A stretch of DNA of 11,075 nucleotides from Clostridia bacterium (GTDB lineage Bacteria; Bacillota; Clostridia; TANB77; CAG-508): the NCBI GenBank assembly GCA_022790685.1, contig JAAVXQ010000037.1:1-11075 (forward strand), given 5' to 3'. Every line of letters starts with the position of its first letter. The first letter of the stretch is position 1. This document shows, piece by piece, positions 5,915-11,075 of this stretch. Under the pieces are notes generated by a model that did not search any database, was not told the DNA's origin, and saw only the letters and a program-made list of their open reading frames with translations. A program made the position numbers and the translations under genes.

Positions 5915-5937
5915 AGTAAAATAATAATTATTTTACT
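5915..5937. repeat. 23-bp perfect palindrome in the XRE leader
   Basis: AGTAAAATAAT and ATTATTTTACT are perfect 11-bp arms around a single central base. It lies about 30-50 bp downstream of the -10, inside the predicted 5' leader of the zinc-ribbon XRE gene. It could be a roadblock operator for the XRE protein or an mRNA hairpin. Confidence 0.6.
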
Positions 5938-5966
5938 TTTATTTTAATCTTTTCGACCTTCTATGT

Positions 5967-5995
5967 ATTATAGATATAATATAAGTTGTAATCAA
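5967..5995 (-). promoter_or_regulatory. promoter of the zinc-ribbon XRE gene
   Basis: The -35 TTGATT (5990-5995) and perfect -10 TATAAT (5967-5972) have the optimal 17-base spacing. The leader to the ATG at 5845 is about 115 bases long and contains the 23-bp palindrome. Confidence 0.7.
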
Positions 5996-6016
5996 TTTAA
6001 CAATTTAAATTACACA

Positions 6017-6053
6017 TAATTAAAGAGCAAATTAAAAATCTGCTCTCTAATTA
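6017..6053 (-). terminator. hairpin terminator after the XRE-DUF2975 gene
   Basis: A 13-bp stem pairs 6017-6029 with 6041-6053 around an 11-base loop. One position is a G-U wobble in minus-strand RNA but an A-C mismatch on the plus strand, so the hairpin is built for minus-strand transcription. The following T-tract is poor, so efficiency may be moderate. Confidence 0.6.
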
Positions 6054-6095
6054 ATTGTTATTCATATAAATTCTAAAATAATTATATAATATTAT

Positions 6096-7010
6096 TTATT
6101 CATTTTCATCTCCATACATTTTACCTCTTGAATCTAGTTGAAGCTCATATCCATATTCAAAAATGTATGCCATACTAAATATAATTAAAACAAGTATTAA
6201 ATCCATAAGTTCTATTCCTATATTCATATCCATTTTAATAATAGCTTGAAATATTATTCCAAATATAGTTGGAGCAATTATTGCAATAATTAAAAACATT
6301 GCTATTTTTCTTATATAATTTATATTTTCTAAAGTAAATGGCGTATCCTCATTATGAATATTTATAAATAACTTTTCTATATTTTTTAACATAAAAAATA
6401 TTAATGTAAAAAAAACAATTATACAAATTCCTATAAATTCTGTACTTATTACAAAAAAAGTTTTTGAATGATTATTAAAAAACTCCTGTAAATCTGAATC
6501 TGTATCAACATATAATTCTGTGCTCTTTCCTGTACTTTCTTCTGTAACAGTTATAATTCTATCATTAGTCTCATAATTATAAGTTTCTTCAAAAAATCTA
6601 ACACTATTATCTTCTATTTTTACACCATTTGCAAATATTAAAAGAGCAAACATCAATACTGCTAAAATAACAGCTGACGCTATGAGTATAATTTCTCCAA
6701 TTCTTGCAATTACATAAATAGTTTTGCTAATTCCTTTCATTTTCTTTTGCTTTTCAACTTTAAATTTAACTACATTCATCTTTATTTCTTCATCTAATGA
6801 ATTTATATCTACTAAGCTCTCTTGTACTAATTCATTAATATTACAATGAAATATCTCACATAAAGTAATAATATTATTCATTGTAGGATAACTTTCACCT
6901 CTTTCCCACTTTGATATACTTTGTCTTGATACATCAACTTTTTCTGCTAATTTTTCCTGTGACATCTTTTTTAATTTTCTTAAATTTTGTAAATTATCTC
7001 CGAACTTCAT
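6096..7010 (-). CDS. XRE-family regulator fused to a DUF2975-like membrane domain
   Basis: The 304-residue product starts with an XRE HTH (about residues 5-61: MSQEKLAEKVDVSRQSISKWERGESYP), then a basic linker (80-95), and four predicted membrane segments (about 98-127, 184-208, 236-258 and 266-287). A roughly 55-residue extracytoplasmic loop lies between the first two. The ending, EDTPFTLENINYIRKIA followed later by IFEYGYELQ, resembles DUF2975. This is a one-piece membrane sensor-regulator: the loop could sense an external signal and the HTH bind DNA. In other Firmicutes an XRE protein and a DUF2975 protein are often separate neighbours, so the fusion is notable. GGAGG lies 10 bases before the ATG. 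Twin inverted repeats around its promoter suggest autoregulation. Confidence 0.87.
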   Translation of the reverse strand: MKFGDNLQNLRKLKKMSQEKLAEKVDVSRQSISKWERGESYPTMNNIITLCEIFHCNINELVQESLVDINSLDEEIKMNVVKFKVEKQKKMKGISKTIYVIARIGEIILIASAVILAVLMFALLIFANGVKIEDNSVRFFEETYNYETNDRIITVTEESTGKSTELYVDTDSDLQEFFNNHSKTFFVISTEFIGICIIVFFTLIFFMLKNIEKLFINIHNEDTPFTLENINYIRKIAMFLIIAIIAPTIFGIIFQAIIKMDMNIGIELMDLILVLIIFSMAYIFEYGYELQLDSRGKMYGDENE

Positions 7011-7063
7011 TAGATTACTTCCTCCTTGTAGTCAATTTTAAAATTTTTTAATCTTTTTTTCTA

Positions 7064-7078
7064 GCAACTTTCAGTTGC
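7064..7078. promoter_or_regulatory. putative XRE-DUF2975 operator, proximal site
   Basis: GCAACT-TTC-AGTTGC is a perfect 6-bp-arm inverted repeat just downstream of the -10 element, around the expected transcription start. It matches the site at 7108-7123 except for one inserted A and one base in the spacer. Confidence 0.6.
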
Positions 7079-7080
7079 AA

Positions 7081-7086
7081 ATTATA
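7081..7086 (-). promoter_or_regulatory. -10 element of the XRE-DUF2975 gene
   Basis: A perfect TATAAT lies between the two inverted repeats. The nearest -35-like hexamer, TTGCAA (7106-7111), is 19 bases away and overlaps the distal operator, so the promoter may be weak without help. Binding at either repeat would interfere with RNA polymerase. Confidence 0.5.
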
Positions 7087-7107
7087 TTTTTAGTATATTT
7101 TTTAATT

Positions 7108-7123
7108 GCAAACTTTTAGTTGC
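7108..7123. promoter_or_regulatory. putative XRE-DUF2975 operator, distal site
   Basis: GCAAACTTTTAGTTGC repeats the 7064-7078 motif with one extra A. Centres are about 44 bp apart, close to four helical turns, so two dimers could bind on the same face of the DNA. Confidence 0.55.
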
Positions 7124-7134
7124 ATTTAGTCGAA

Positions 7135-7154
7135 TTTACTATTTTCATAGTAAA
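7135..7154 (-). other. GAAA-loop hairpin between ogt and the XRE promoter
   Basis: A perfect 8-bp stem (TTTACTAT and ATAGTAAA) closes a GAAA tetraloop on the minus strand. It lies about 100 bp after the ogt stop with no T-tract, so it is either a poor terminator or a protein-binding palindrome. I see no other convincing terminator in 7155-7255. Confidence 0.3.
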
Positions 7155-7255
7155 ATATTATAAGATTTTGTATTTCTTCATAAGATAACTTATAATTTTC
7201 TTATATGAGAAAAAAATATTATTGTACTGTTTTGCTAAATTTTACACTTATTTTT

Positions 7256-7774
7256 CTAAACCTTTATATCTTTTAAATCTACTTTTTCTAGTTTTAGTAA
7301 TTTAATCTTTTTATCTATTCCACCTGCATATCCTGTTAAGCTTCCATCTGTTCCAATTACTCTATGACAAGGAATAATTATGGAGATTGGATTATGTCCT
7401 ACTGCTCCTCCAATTGCTTGTGCAGACATTTGCTTTCTATTCATTAGTTTTGCTACATTTTCTGCAATACTTTTGTAAGTCGTAATTTCTCCATAGGGAA
7501 TCTTACATAAAAGTTTCCATACATTTTTTCTAAATTCACTTCCTATTGGAGCTAGTTCTAACTCCGAAATTTCAGGTTTTTCAGCATCAAAATATCTATC
7601 TAACCATTTTTTTGTTTTTACTAAAATTTCTTCTGTATTATTTTCCTGTAATTCCTCTTTTAAATTCCCTAGATAGTATTTTTGCCCTTCTATCCAAAGG
7701 CCCATTAATTTATTTTCTTTACTTGCTAATAGTAATTTTCCTATTGGAGACTGATAATATGATTTATATATCAT
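7256..7774 (-). CDS. ogt: methylated-DNA-protein-cysteine methyltransferase
   Basis: This 172-residue protein is a complete O6-alkylguanine-DNA alkyltransferase. It transfers alkyl groups from O6-alkylguanine (and O4-alkylthymine) in DNA to its own cysteine in a single-use suicide reaction. The active site is IPCHRVIG with Cys136, followed by GSLTGYAGGIDKK; the N-terminal domain begins YKSYYQSPIGKLLLAS. The DNA-binding helix SAQAIGGAVGHNP (117-129) has Gln119 where the human protein has the intercalating arginine finger, a substitution I believe is common in Firmicutes. AAAGGA precedes the ATG at normal spacing. It has its own promoter and a terminator upstream, so it is probably monocistronic. 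It is cytoplasmic and bound to DNA. Confidence 0.95.
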   Translation of the reverse strand: MIYKSYYQSPIGKLLLASKENKLMGLWIEGQKYYLGNLKEELQENNTEEILVKTKKWLDRYFDAEKPEISELELAPIGSEFRKNVWKLLCKIPYGEITTYKSIAENVAKLMNRKQMSAQAIGGAVGHNPISIIIPCHRVIGTDGSLTGYAGGIDKKIKLLKLEKVDLKDIKV

Positions 7775-7836
7775 ACTTTTCCTTTCTTGTAATTTATTTT
7801 AATTGCTTGACTTTACTATAGTTTCTATTTCTACCT

Positions 7837-7845
7837 AGTATATCA
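7837..7845 (-). promoter_or_regulatory. extended -10 promoter of ogt
   Basis: TGA-TATACT is an extended -10 about 63 bp before the ogt ATG. The -35 region falls in the T-tract of the preceding terminator and shows no clear hexamer. Confidence 0.5.
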
Positions 7846-7862
7846 TAAAATAAGAAAATATA

Positions 7863-7894
7863 AAAAACAGTAGACTAAATTATCTACTGCTTTT
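7863..7894 (-). terminator. intrinsic terminator after the DUF1893 gene
   Basis: A 12-bp stem pairs 7863-7874 with 7883-7894 around an 8-base loop and is followed on the minus strand by a T-rich run. One pair is G-U in minus-strand RNA but a mismatch on the plus strand, giving a clear polarity. It begins 4 bp after the DUF1893 stop and shares the CAGTAGA core with the terminator at 5138-5169. Confidence 0.82.
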
Positions 7895-7898
7895 ATTT

Positions 7899-8306
7899 TT
7901 AATTATTTATCATTTCATCATAAATCTTATAAATATCTGTTTCATCTTTATATTTATTTTCCATAGGACACATTCCAGTTTTGCTATTGTTTATAACATA
8001 TTCTGCTAATGTTTTATATTCATATTTTATATTATTTTCTTCTAAAACTGGAATTGCATATTTGCTTATAACATCTGCATATATCTCTTTAACTCCCGCT
8101 ACTGTCAGAATTGACCCCGCAACCTTTCCAATTACTTTATCTGCTATAATAGCATCTTTTAAAGCTAATTTATTCTCTTTTAAAATATCTTTTATATCAT
8201 TAATTCTATTTTTATAATATTCTTGGCATTCTCCATTTGAATATAAAACTACTAAACTAGCATCTTTTTTATATAATTTTTCTTTTACAACCTCTAAATT
8301 AGTCAT
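7899..8306 (-). CDS. DUF1893 domain-containing protein
   Basis: This 135-residue protein carries the DUF1893 hallmarks: a strand of the type SLVVLYSNGE (17-26), ADKVIGKVAG (55-64), AGVKEIYADVIS (70-81) and GMCPMEN (111-117). The Thermotoga TM1506 structure of this family is, to my knowledge, related to the cytidine-deaminase fold, with Cys113 of the CPME motif in a comparable region; enzymatic activity is not established. The ATG overlaps the ECF S-subunit stop by 8 bp and has only a distant AAAGGA, so translation is probably coupled. It is the last gene before the terminator. The pairing hints that it handles the solute imported by the transporter, which is inference. Cytoplasmic. Confidence 0.88.
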   Translation of the reverse strand: MTNLEVVKEKLYKKDASLVVLYSNGECQEYYKNRINDIKDILKENKLALKDAIIADKVIGKVAGSILTVAGVKEIYADVISKYAIPVLEENNIKYEYKTLAEYVINNSKTGMCPMENKYKDETDIYKIYDEMINN

Positions 8307-8865
8307 TTTTTAAATTTAATCCTTTATTAATTATTTTTGCTATAACTGGAACAAATAAAATTTGTAAAATTATTCCTGGCATTCCCACTTTAACACTTTC
8401 TAATACTGAAATTCCATAACTTGAAAATCCTAATATATTAACTGATGTAAATAAAATTCCAGCATACAATATTCTTCCTAAAACTATAGTCATAATAAGT
8501 GATATATATGAATTAAACTTTTTATTAAAAATACTTAATAAAACTGCATATATAGCAAGTTCTATAAACATATATGGTAACCTTGCTAAACTTGGCATTC
8601 CTGTTAATAAATAACTAAATATAACTGAACTTCCTACAACAACTGTGCTACTAATCATCCCAAAAGTCAATGCTGCAATTAAAACGCAAATATGCATTGG
8701 TAAGAAAATTGTTCCTGCACTAGTTCCTGCTAAAACATGAAATATTCTTGGCATTGCAATTCCAAGTCCACTTAATAAAAGTGTTCCTATAGCATATTTT
8801 ACTTTCTTATTTGATAACATTTCTGTTAAGCAATTAGTTTTTTTAATATTTTCAACTTTTTCCAT
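8299..8865 (-). CDS. ECF transporter S component (substrate-binding membrane subunit)
   Basis: This 188-residue protein, with about five or six membrane segments, belongs to the S-component class of energy-coupling factor vitamin transporters. Characteristic stretches are LGIAMPRIFHVLAGTSAGTIFLPMHICVLIAALTFG (35-69, two helices and a loop), LLTGMPSLARLPYMFIELAIY, and the C-terminal helix ILQILFVPVIAKII. S components bind the vitamin or precursor and share a common EcfA/EcfA'/EcfT module encoded elsewhere; none is present here, consistent with group II ECF systems. The substrate is not evident and no riboswitch is seen upstream. AGGAGG sits 12 bases before the ATG, longer than usual. It lies 47 bp after the aldo/keto reductase and overlaps DUF1893. 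Confidence 0.87.
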   Translation of the reverse strand: MEKVENIKKTNCLTEMLSNKKVKYAIGTLLLSGLGIAMPRIFHVLAGTSAGTIFLPMHICVLIAALTFGMISSTVVVGSSVIFSYLLTGMPSLARLPYMFIELAIYAVLLSIFNKKFNSYISLIMTIVLGRILYAGILFTSVNILGFSSYGISVLESVKVGMPGIILQILFVPVIAKIINKGLNLKND

Positions 8866-8912
8866 AATAATTAAATTCCTCCTAAATTTTTAATATATGA
8901 ACTTATTAAAAG

Positions 8913-10049
8913 TTATTTTAATAGTTCCACAAAATTAGACATAGCTTCTGATATCTTAAGTTGCTGTGGGCAAACTGCTTCACATGATTTACATCCAATA
9001 CAAGCACTTGGCTTTTTGTCCTCCGGAAGTGCACTTATTGTCATTGGTGCAATAAAACCTCCTCCTGTAAATACATGTTCATTATATAAGGATAAAATTT
9101 TAGGTATATCAATTCCTTTTGGACAATGTGCTGTACAATATCTACAAGAAGTACATGGAAGGGTATTTCCTTTAACCATATCTCTTGCCATTTCTATTAA
9201 AGCCTCCATTTCATTATTGCTTAGCTTTTTATCTTCTTCAAAAGTTTTGATATTTTGCTCTAATTGCTCCATGTTTGACATTCCTGAAAGTACCATAGTA
9301 ACTTCTGGTATAGATTGTAAAAATCTAAATGCCCATGCTGGTATAGTCTCATCTGGTCTTAATTCCTTTAATTTTCTTTCATTTTCTTCTGGAAGTTTTG
9401 CAAGTTTTCCCCCTCTTAATGGTTCCATAACCCAAACTGGAATATTAAGTTCTTTTAATAATTTTAATTTTGACTTTGCATCTTGAAATTCGTAATCTAA
9501 ATAATTTAATTGAACTTGGCAAAATTCCATGTACTCACCATATCTACTATCTAAAAACTTTTTCATAACATCAAAACTTCCATGTACAGAAAAGCCTAAA
9601 TGTTTAATTCTTCCATTTTCTTTTTGTTTTAATAAATAATCCAATATACCATATTTTTCATCTAAATATGGATCAATATTTTTTTCATAAACATTATGAA
9701 TTAAATAAAAATCAAAATATTTCATTCCTGTTTTTTCTAATTGTTTTTCAAAAATTTCTTCAACTTTATCCATATTAGATAAATCATATCCTGGAAATTT
9801 AGTCGCTAAATAAAAACTTTCTCTTGGATATTTTTGAAGAACTTTTCCTATTACAAGTTCTGATTCACCATTATGATATCCCCAAGCTGTATCAAAATAG
9901 TTTATCCCCTTATTTATTGCATATTCTACCATTTTTGCTGTCTCTTCTTCGTCAATGGGAGTATCTCCATTTGTTCCTTTGTTAGGTAATCTCATTGTAC
10001 CTAGTCCTAAACTTGATAATTTTAATCCTTTAAAATCTTTGTAAATCAT
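8913..10049 (-). CDS. aldo/keto reductase with C-terminal 4Fe-4S domain
   Basis: This 378-residue protein has an aldo/keto reductase barrel (about residues 1-285) followed by a dicluster ferredoxin-like tail. The AKR catalytic tetrad is visible as Asp53, Tyr58, Lys84 and His118 (FDTAWGY, ATKF, LIHN). Two CX2CX2CX3CP motifs lie at Cys299/302/305/309 and Cys350/353/356/360, so two 4Fe-4S clusters are expected. Relatives reduce aldehydes or ketones using NAD(P)H; the clusters may allow exchange with ferredoxin. AAGGAGG lies 6 bases before the ATG. It follows the MerR gene by 137 bp and is probably its main target, fitting a carbonyl-stress or aldehyde-reduction role. The gap holds no convincing promoter or terminator, so readthrough from the MerR promoter is likely. 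Confidence 0.92.
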   Translation of the reverse strand: MIYKDFKGLKLSSLGLGTMRLPNKGTNGDTPIDEEETAKMVEYAINKGINYFDTAWGYHNGESELVIGKVLQKYPRESFYLATKFPGYDLSNMDKVEEIFEKQLEKTGMKYFDFYLIHNVYEKNIDPYLDEKYGILDYLLKQKENGRIKHLGFSVHGSFDVMKKFLDSRYGEYMEFCQVQLNYLDYEFQDAKSKLKLLKELNIPVWVMEPLRGGKLAKLPEENERKLKELRPDETIPAWAFRFLQSIPEVTMVLSGMSNMEQLEQNIKTFEEDKKLSNNEMEALIEMARDMVKGNTLPCTSCRYCTAHCPKGIDIPKILSLYNEHVFTGGGFIAPMTISALPEDKKPSACIGCKSCEAVCPQQLKISEAMSNFVELLK

Positions 10050-10186
10050 TATTTTCCTCCTTCAATTTATTAATTTATATATTAAAATTCTAATTGTAAT
10101 ATTCATTATTAATCAGAACTTTGTAATATTTTACTATAGCTGATATTATGCCTAAAATTTCACAAGCATAAAGAGTTTCCTTTATT

Positions 10187-10570
10187 TTATATTGTTTCTG
10201 TAAAATCTTTTTTCTTTCCAGAAACTATATCTTTATATAATTTAATTTTATAGTCTAATCTTTCTAATGAAGTAGTAATATTTTTCTGTTTTTCTAGCAA
10301 TTTTTCTCTTTGTTCTTCTAATATTTCTTTTCTTCTTTTAGCTGTACTTTTTCCTTTTTCAAACAATTCCATATATTCTAATAATGCTTCTATTTCAACT
10401 CCGGCATCTCTCATACATTTAATAAATTCAATTCTATTACAAGATTTTTCATCATAATTTCTTATACCGTTTTTGTTTCTTGGAACCCTTGAAAGCATAC
10501 CAATTTTTTCATAGTATCTTAAAGTATCTTGAGATAACTTATATTTTTTACTTACTTCTGAAATAGTCAT
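10187..10570 (-). CDS. MerR-family regulator, AdhR/NmlR-like
   Basis: This 127-residue protein has an N-terminal MerR winged helix (MTISEVSKKYKLSQDTLRYYEKIGML, with RNKNGIRNY as the wing), the segment FIKCMRDAG (49-57), and a C-terminal dimerisation coiled coil (about 78-115). Cys52 matches the position of the thiol that lets AdhR of B. subtilis respond to carbonyl electrophiles; Cys44 is also present. The C-terminus is too short for a large ligand domain, consistent with thiol sensing. AGGAGA lies 8 bases before the ATG. The promoter has the 19-base spacer and inverted repeat of MerR-activated genes, so it should autoregulate and drive the aldo/keto reductase downstream. The sensing role is inferred from family and context. 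Confidence 0.92.
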   Translation of the reverse strand: MTISEVSKKYKLSQDTLRYYEKIGMLSRVPRNKNGIRNYDEKSCNRIEFIKCMRDAGVEIEALLEYMELFEKGKSTAKRRKEILEEQREKLLEKQKNITTSLERLDYKIKLYKDIVSGKKKDFTETI

Positions 10571-10594
10571 GTCTTTTCTCTCCTGTTTTTTCTT

Positions 10595-10625
10595 ATCATA
10601 TCACTTAGAGTTAGCTCCAAGTCAA
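10595..10625 (-). promoter_or_regulatory. MerR-type promoter with 19-base spacer
   Basis: The -35 TTGACT (10620-10625) and -10 TATGAT (10595-10600) are separated by exactly 19 bases, too long for unaided RNA polymerase but diagnostic for promoters that MerR proteins untwist and activate. Confidence 0.85.
10604..10621. promoter_or_regulatory. MerR/AdhR-like operator
   Basis: CTTAGAG-TTAG-CTCCAAG is an inverted repeat with 7-bp arms, one mismatch and a 4-base centre, lying in the promoter spacer. From memory, AdhR of B. subtilis binds a 7-N4-7 repeat placed the same way, which supports the regulator assignment. Confidence 0.8.
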
Positions 10626-10655
10626 TAGTATTTTTAAAAAAATTTAATTATTATA

Positions 10656-10690
10656 AAAATGAGTCTGAATCTTAAATTCAAACTCATTTT
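10656..10690 (-). terminator. intrinsic terminator after the FtsX-type permease
   Basis: A 15-bp stem (10656-10670 with 10676-10690) and 5-base loop begin 4 bp after the permease stop and are followed on the minus strand by a T-run. One position is G-U in minus-strand RNA and a mismatch on plus. It isolates the MerR promoter from upstream transcription. Confidence 0.85.
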
Positions 10691-10694
10691 ATTT

Positions 10695-11075
10695 TTAATT
10701 TTCTCTTAATCTATCAACAATGGTCTGTTTATTAAATATTTTTATAGAACATATAGATACAATTGATGGAATAAATATTGAAATAAATAAATAGCATAAA
10801 ATTGCAGAAACAGGTAAATGGAAAAACATATATTTCATTCCAAAGTTTTTAAAAATTTCAATTACTACTAAACTCAAAGCTGGCCCTAGAATTATGCTAA
10901 TTAGACAATTAGGCAAAGCTAAGTAGATATTTTCAAATATTAGCATCTTATTTATTTGTTTTCTGGACATACCAATGGACTGAAGTACTGCCATTTCTCT
11001 TTTTCTTGAAAGTACACTTGTTATAACAGTATTTATTAAGTTAATAAAACTAAATAGTATAATAAAAACTGCCAT
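10695..11075 (-). CDS. ABC transporter permease, FtsX/MacB-type C-terminal part (partial)
   Basis: The visible 126 residues are the C-terminal FtsX domain of an ABC permease. They show a membrane segment at the start, the conserved cytoplasmic stretch SRKREMAVLQSIGMSRKQI, then two or three further membrane segments and a short charged tail (VDRLREN). The open frame reaches the window edge, so the Met at the first codon is probably internal: full-length relatives have several hundred residues. Such permeases work with an ATPase in peptide or antibiotic export or in envelope mechanotransmission. The ATPase is presumably encoded beyond the window. No specific substrate can be assigned. Confidence 0.88.
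   Translation of the reverse strand: MAVFIILFSFINLINTVITSVLSRKREMAVLQSIGMSRKQINKMLIFENIYLALPNCLISIILGPALSLVVIEIFKNFGMKYMFFHLPVSAILCYLFISIFIPSIVSICSIKIFNKQTIVDRLREN

Noticed and set aside
8866..8912. Riboswitch upstream of the ECF S subunit
   Set aside because: Only 47 bp separate it from the preceding gene, too short for a vitamin riboswitch, and no conserved motif is visible.
8905..8922. Hairpin ATTAAAA-GTTA-TTTTAAT at the end of the aldo/keto reductase gene as a terminator
   Set aside because: The stem is only 7 AT pairs and there is no T-tract on the minus strand; readthrough into the ECF gene is as likely.
9016..9486. Plus-strand ORF of 156 codons inside the aldo/keto reductase gene
   Set aside because: It is antisense to the catalytic and Fe-S coding sequence and shows no recognisable protein features; the other plus-strand frames at 4512, 5625, 7546 and 7981 are likewise shadows.
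10050..10186. Separate promoter for the aldo/keto reductase
   Set aside because: TATAGT and several TTACAA-like hexamers occur, but no -35/-10 pair has acceptable spacing; TTATGC...GCATAA is a 6-bp repeat with a long loop and is not convincing.

Overview
The window is very AT-rich DNA with strong AGGAGG-type ribosome binding sites, and every convincing gene reads on the minus strand. Low GC, ferredoxin-type iron-sulfur proteins, and WYL, XRE and MerR regulators point to an anaerobic member of the Clostridia (Firmicutes). No rRNA, tRNA, CRISPR array, insertion sequence or phage gene is visible. It reads as an ordinary chromosomal stretch of small, separately regulated stress and metabolism modules.

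Reading in the direction of transcription (high to low coordinates): the tail of an FtsX-type ABC permease (10695-11075) ends in a strong terminator. Next is a MerR/AdhR-like regulator (10187-10570) with a textbook 19-bp-spacer promoter and operator. It precedes an aldo/keto reductase with two C-terminal 4Fe-4S motifs (8913-10049), an ECF transporter S subunit (8299-8865) and a DUF1893 protein that overlaps it (7899-8306). A terminator separates these from an O6-alkylguanine-DNA alkyltransferase (7256-7774).

Two membrane-anchored XRE regulators follow: one fused to a DUF2975-like domain (6096-7010), with twin inverted repeats around its promoter, and one ending in a zinc ribbon (5237-5845), with a 23-bp palindrome in its leader. 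A small zinc-finger-like protein (4708-5064) comes next, then a 72-residue unknown overlapping a DUF4180 gene (4397-4615, 4054-4407), a nucleoside deoxyribosyltransferase-like protein (3689-3991) and a small ferredoxin (3408-3596).

The low-coordinate end holds the most coherent unit. A WYL-domain regulator (2376-3266) is flanked on both sides by the same inverted repeat, ATGACA-N6-TGTCAT embedded in longer arms. One copy overlaps the regulator's own promoter region. The other overlaps its stop codon and the promoter of a downstream operon: a possible 34-codon leader ORF, a GyrI-like ligand-binding protein, an SPL-family radical SAM enzyme and a GNAT acetyltransferase with a YoaP-type C-terminal domain that runs off the window. 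This looks like a small-molecule-responsive regulon whose biochemical purpose is not evident from sequence. Nothing here amounts to a demonstrably new system; this cassette and its leader are the best candidates for follow-up.
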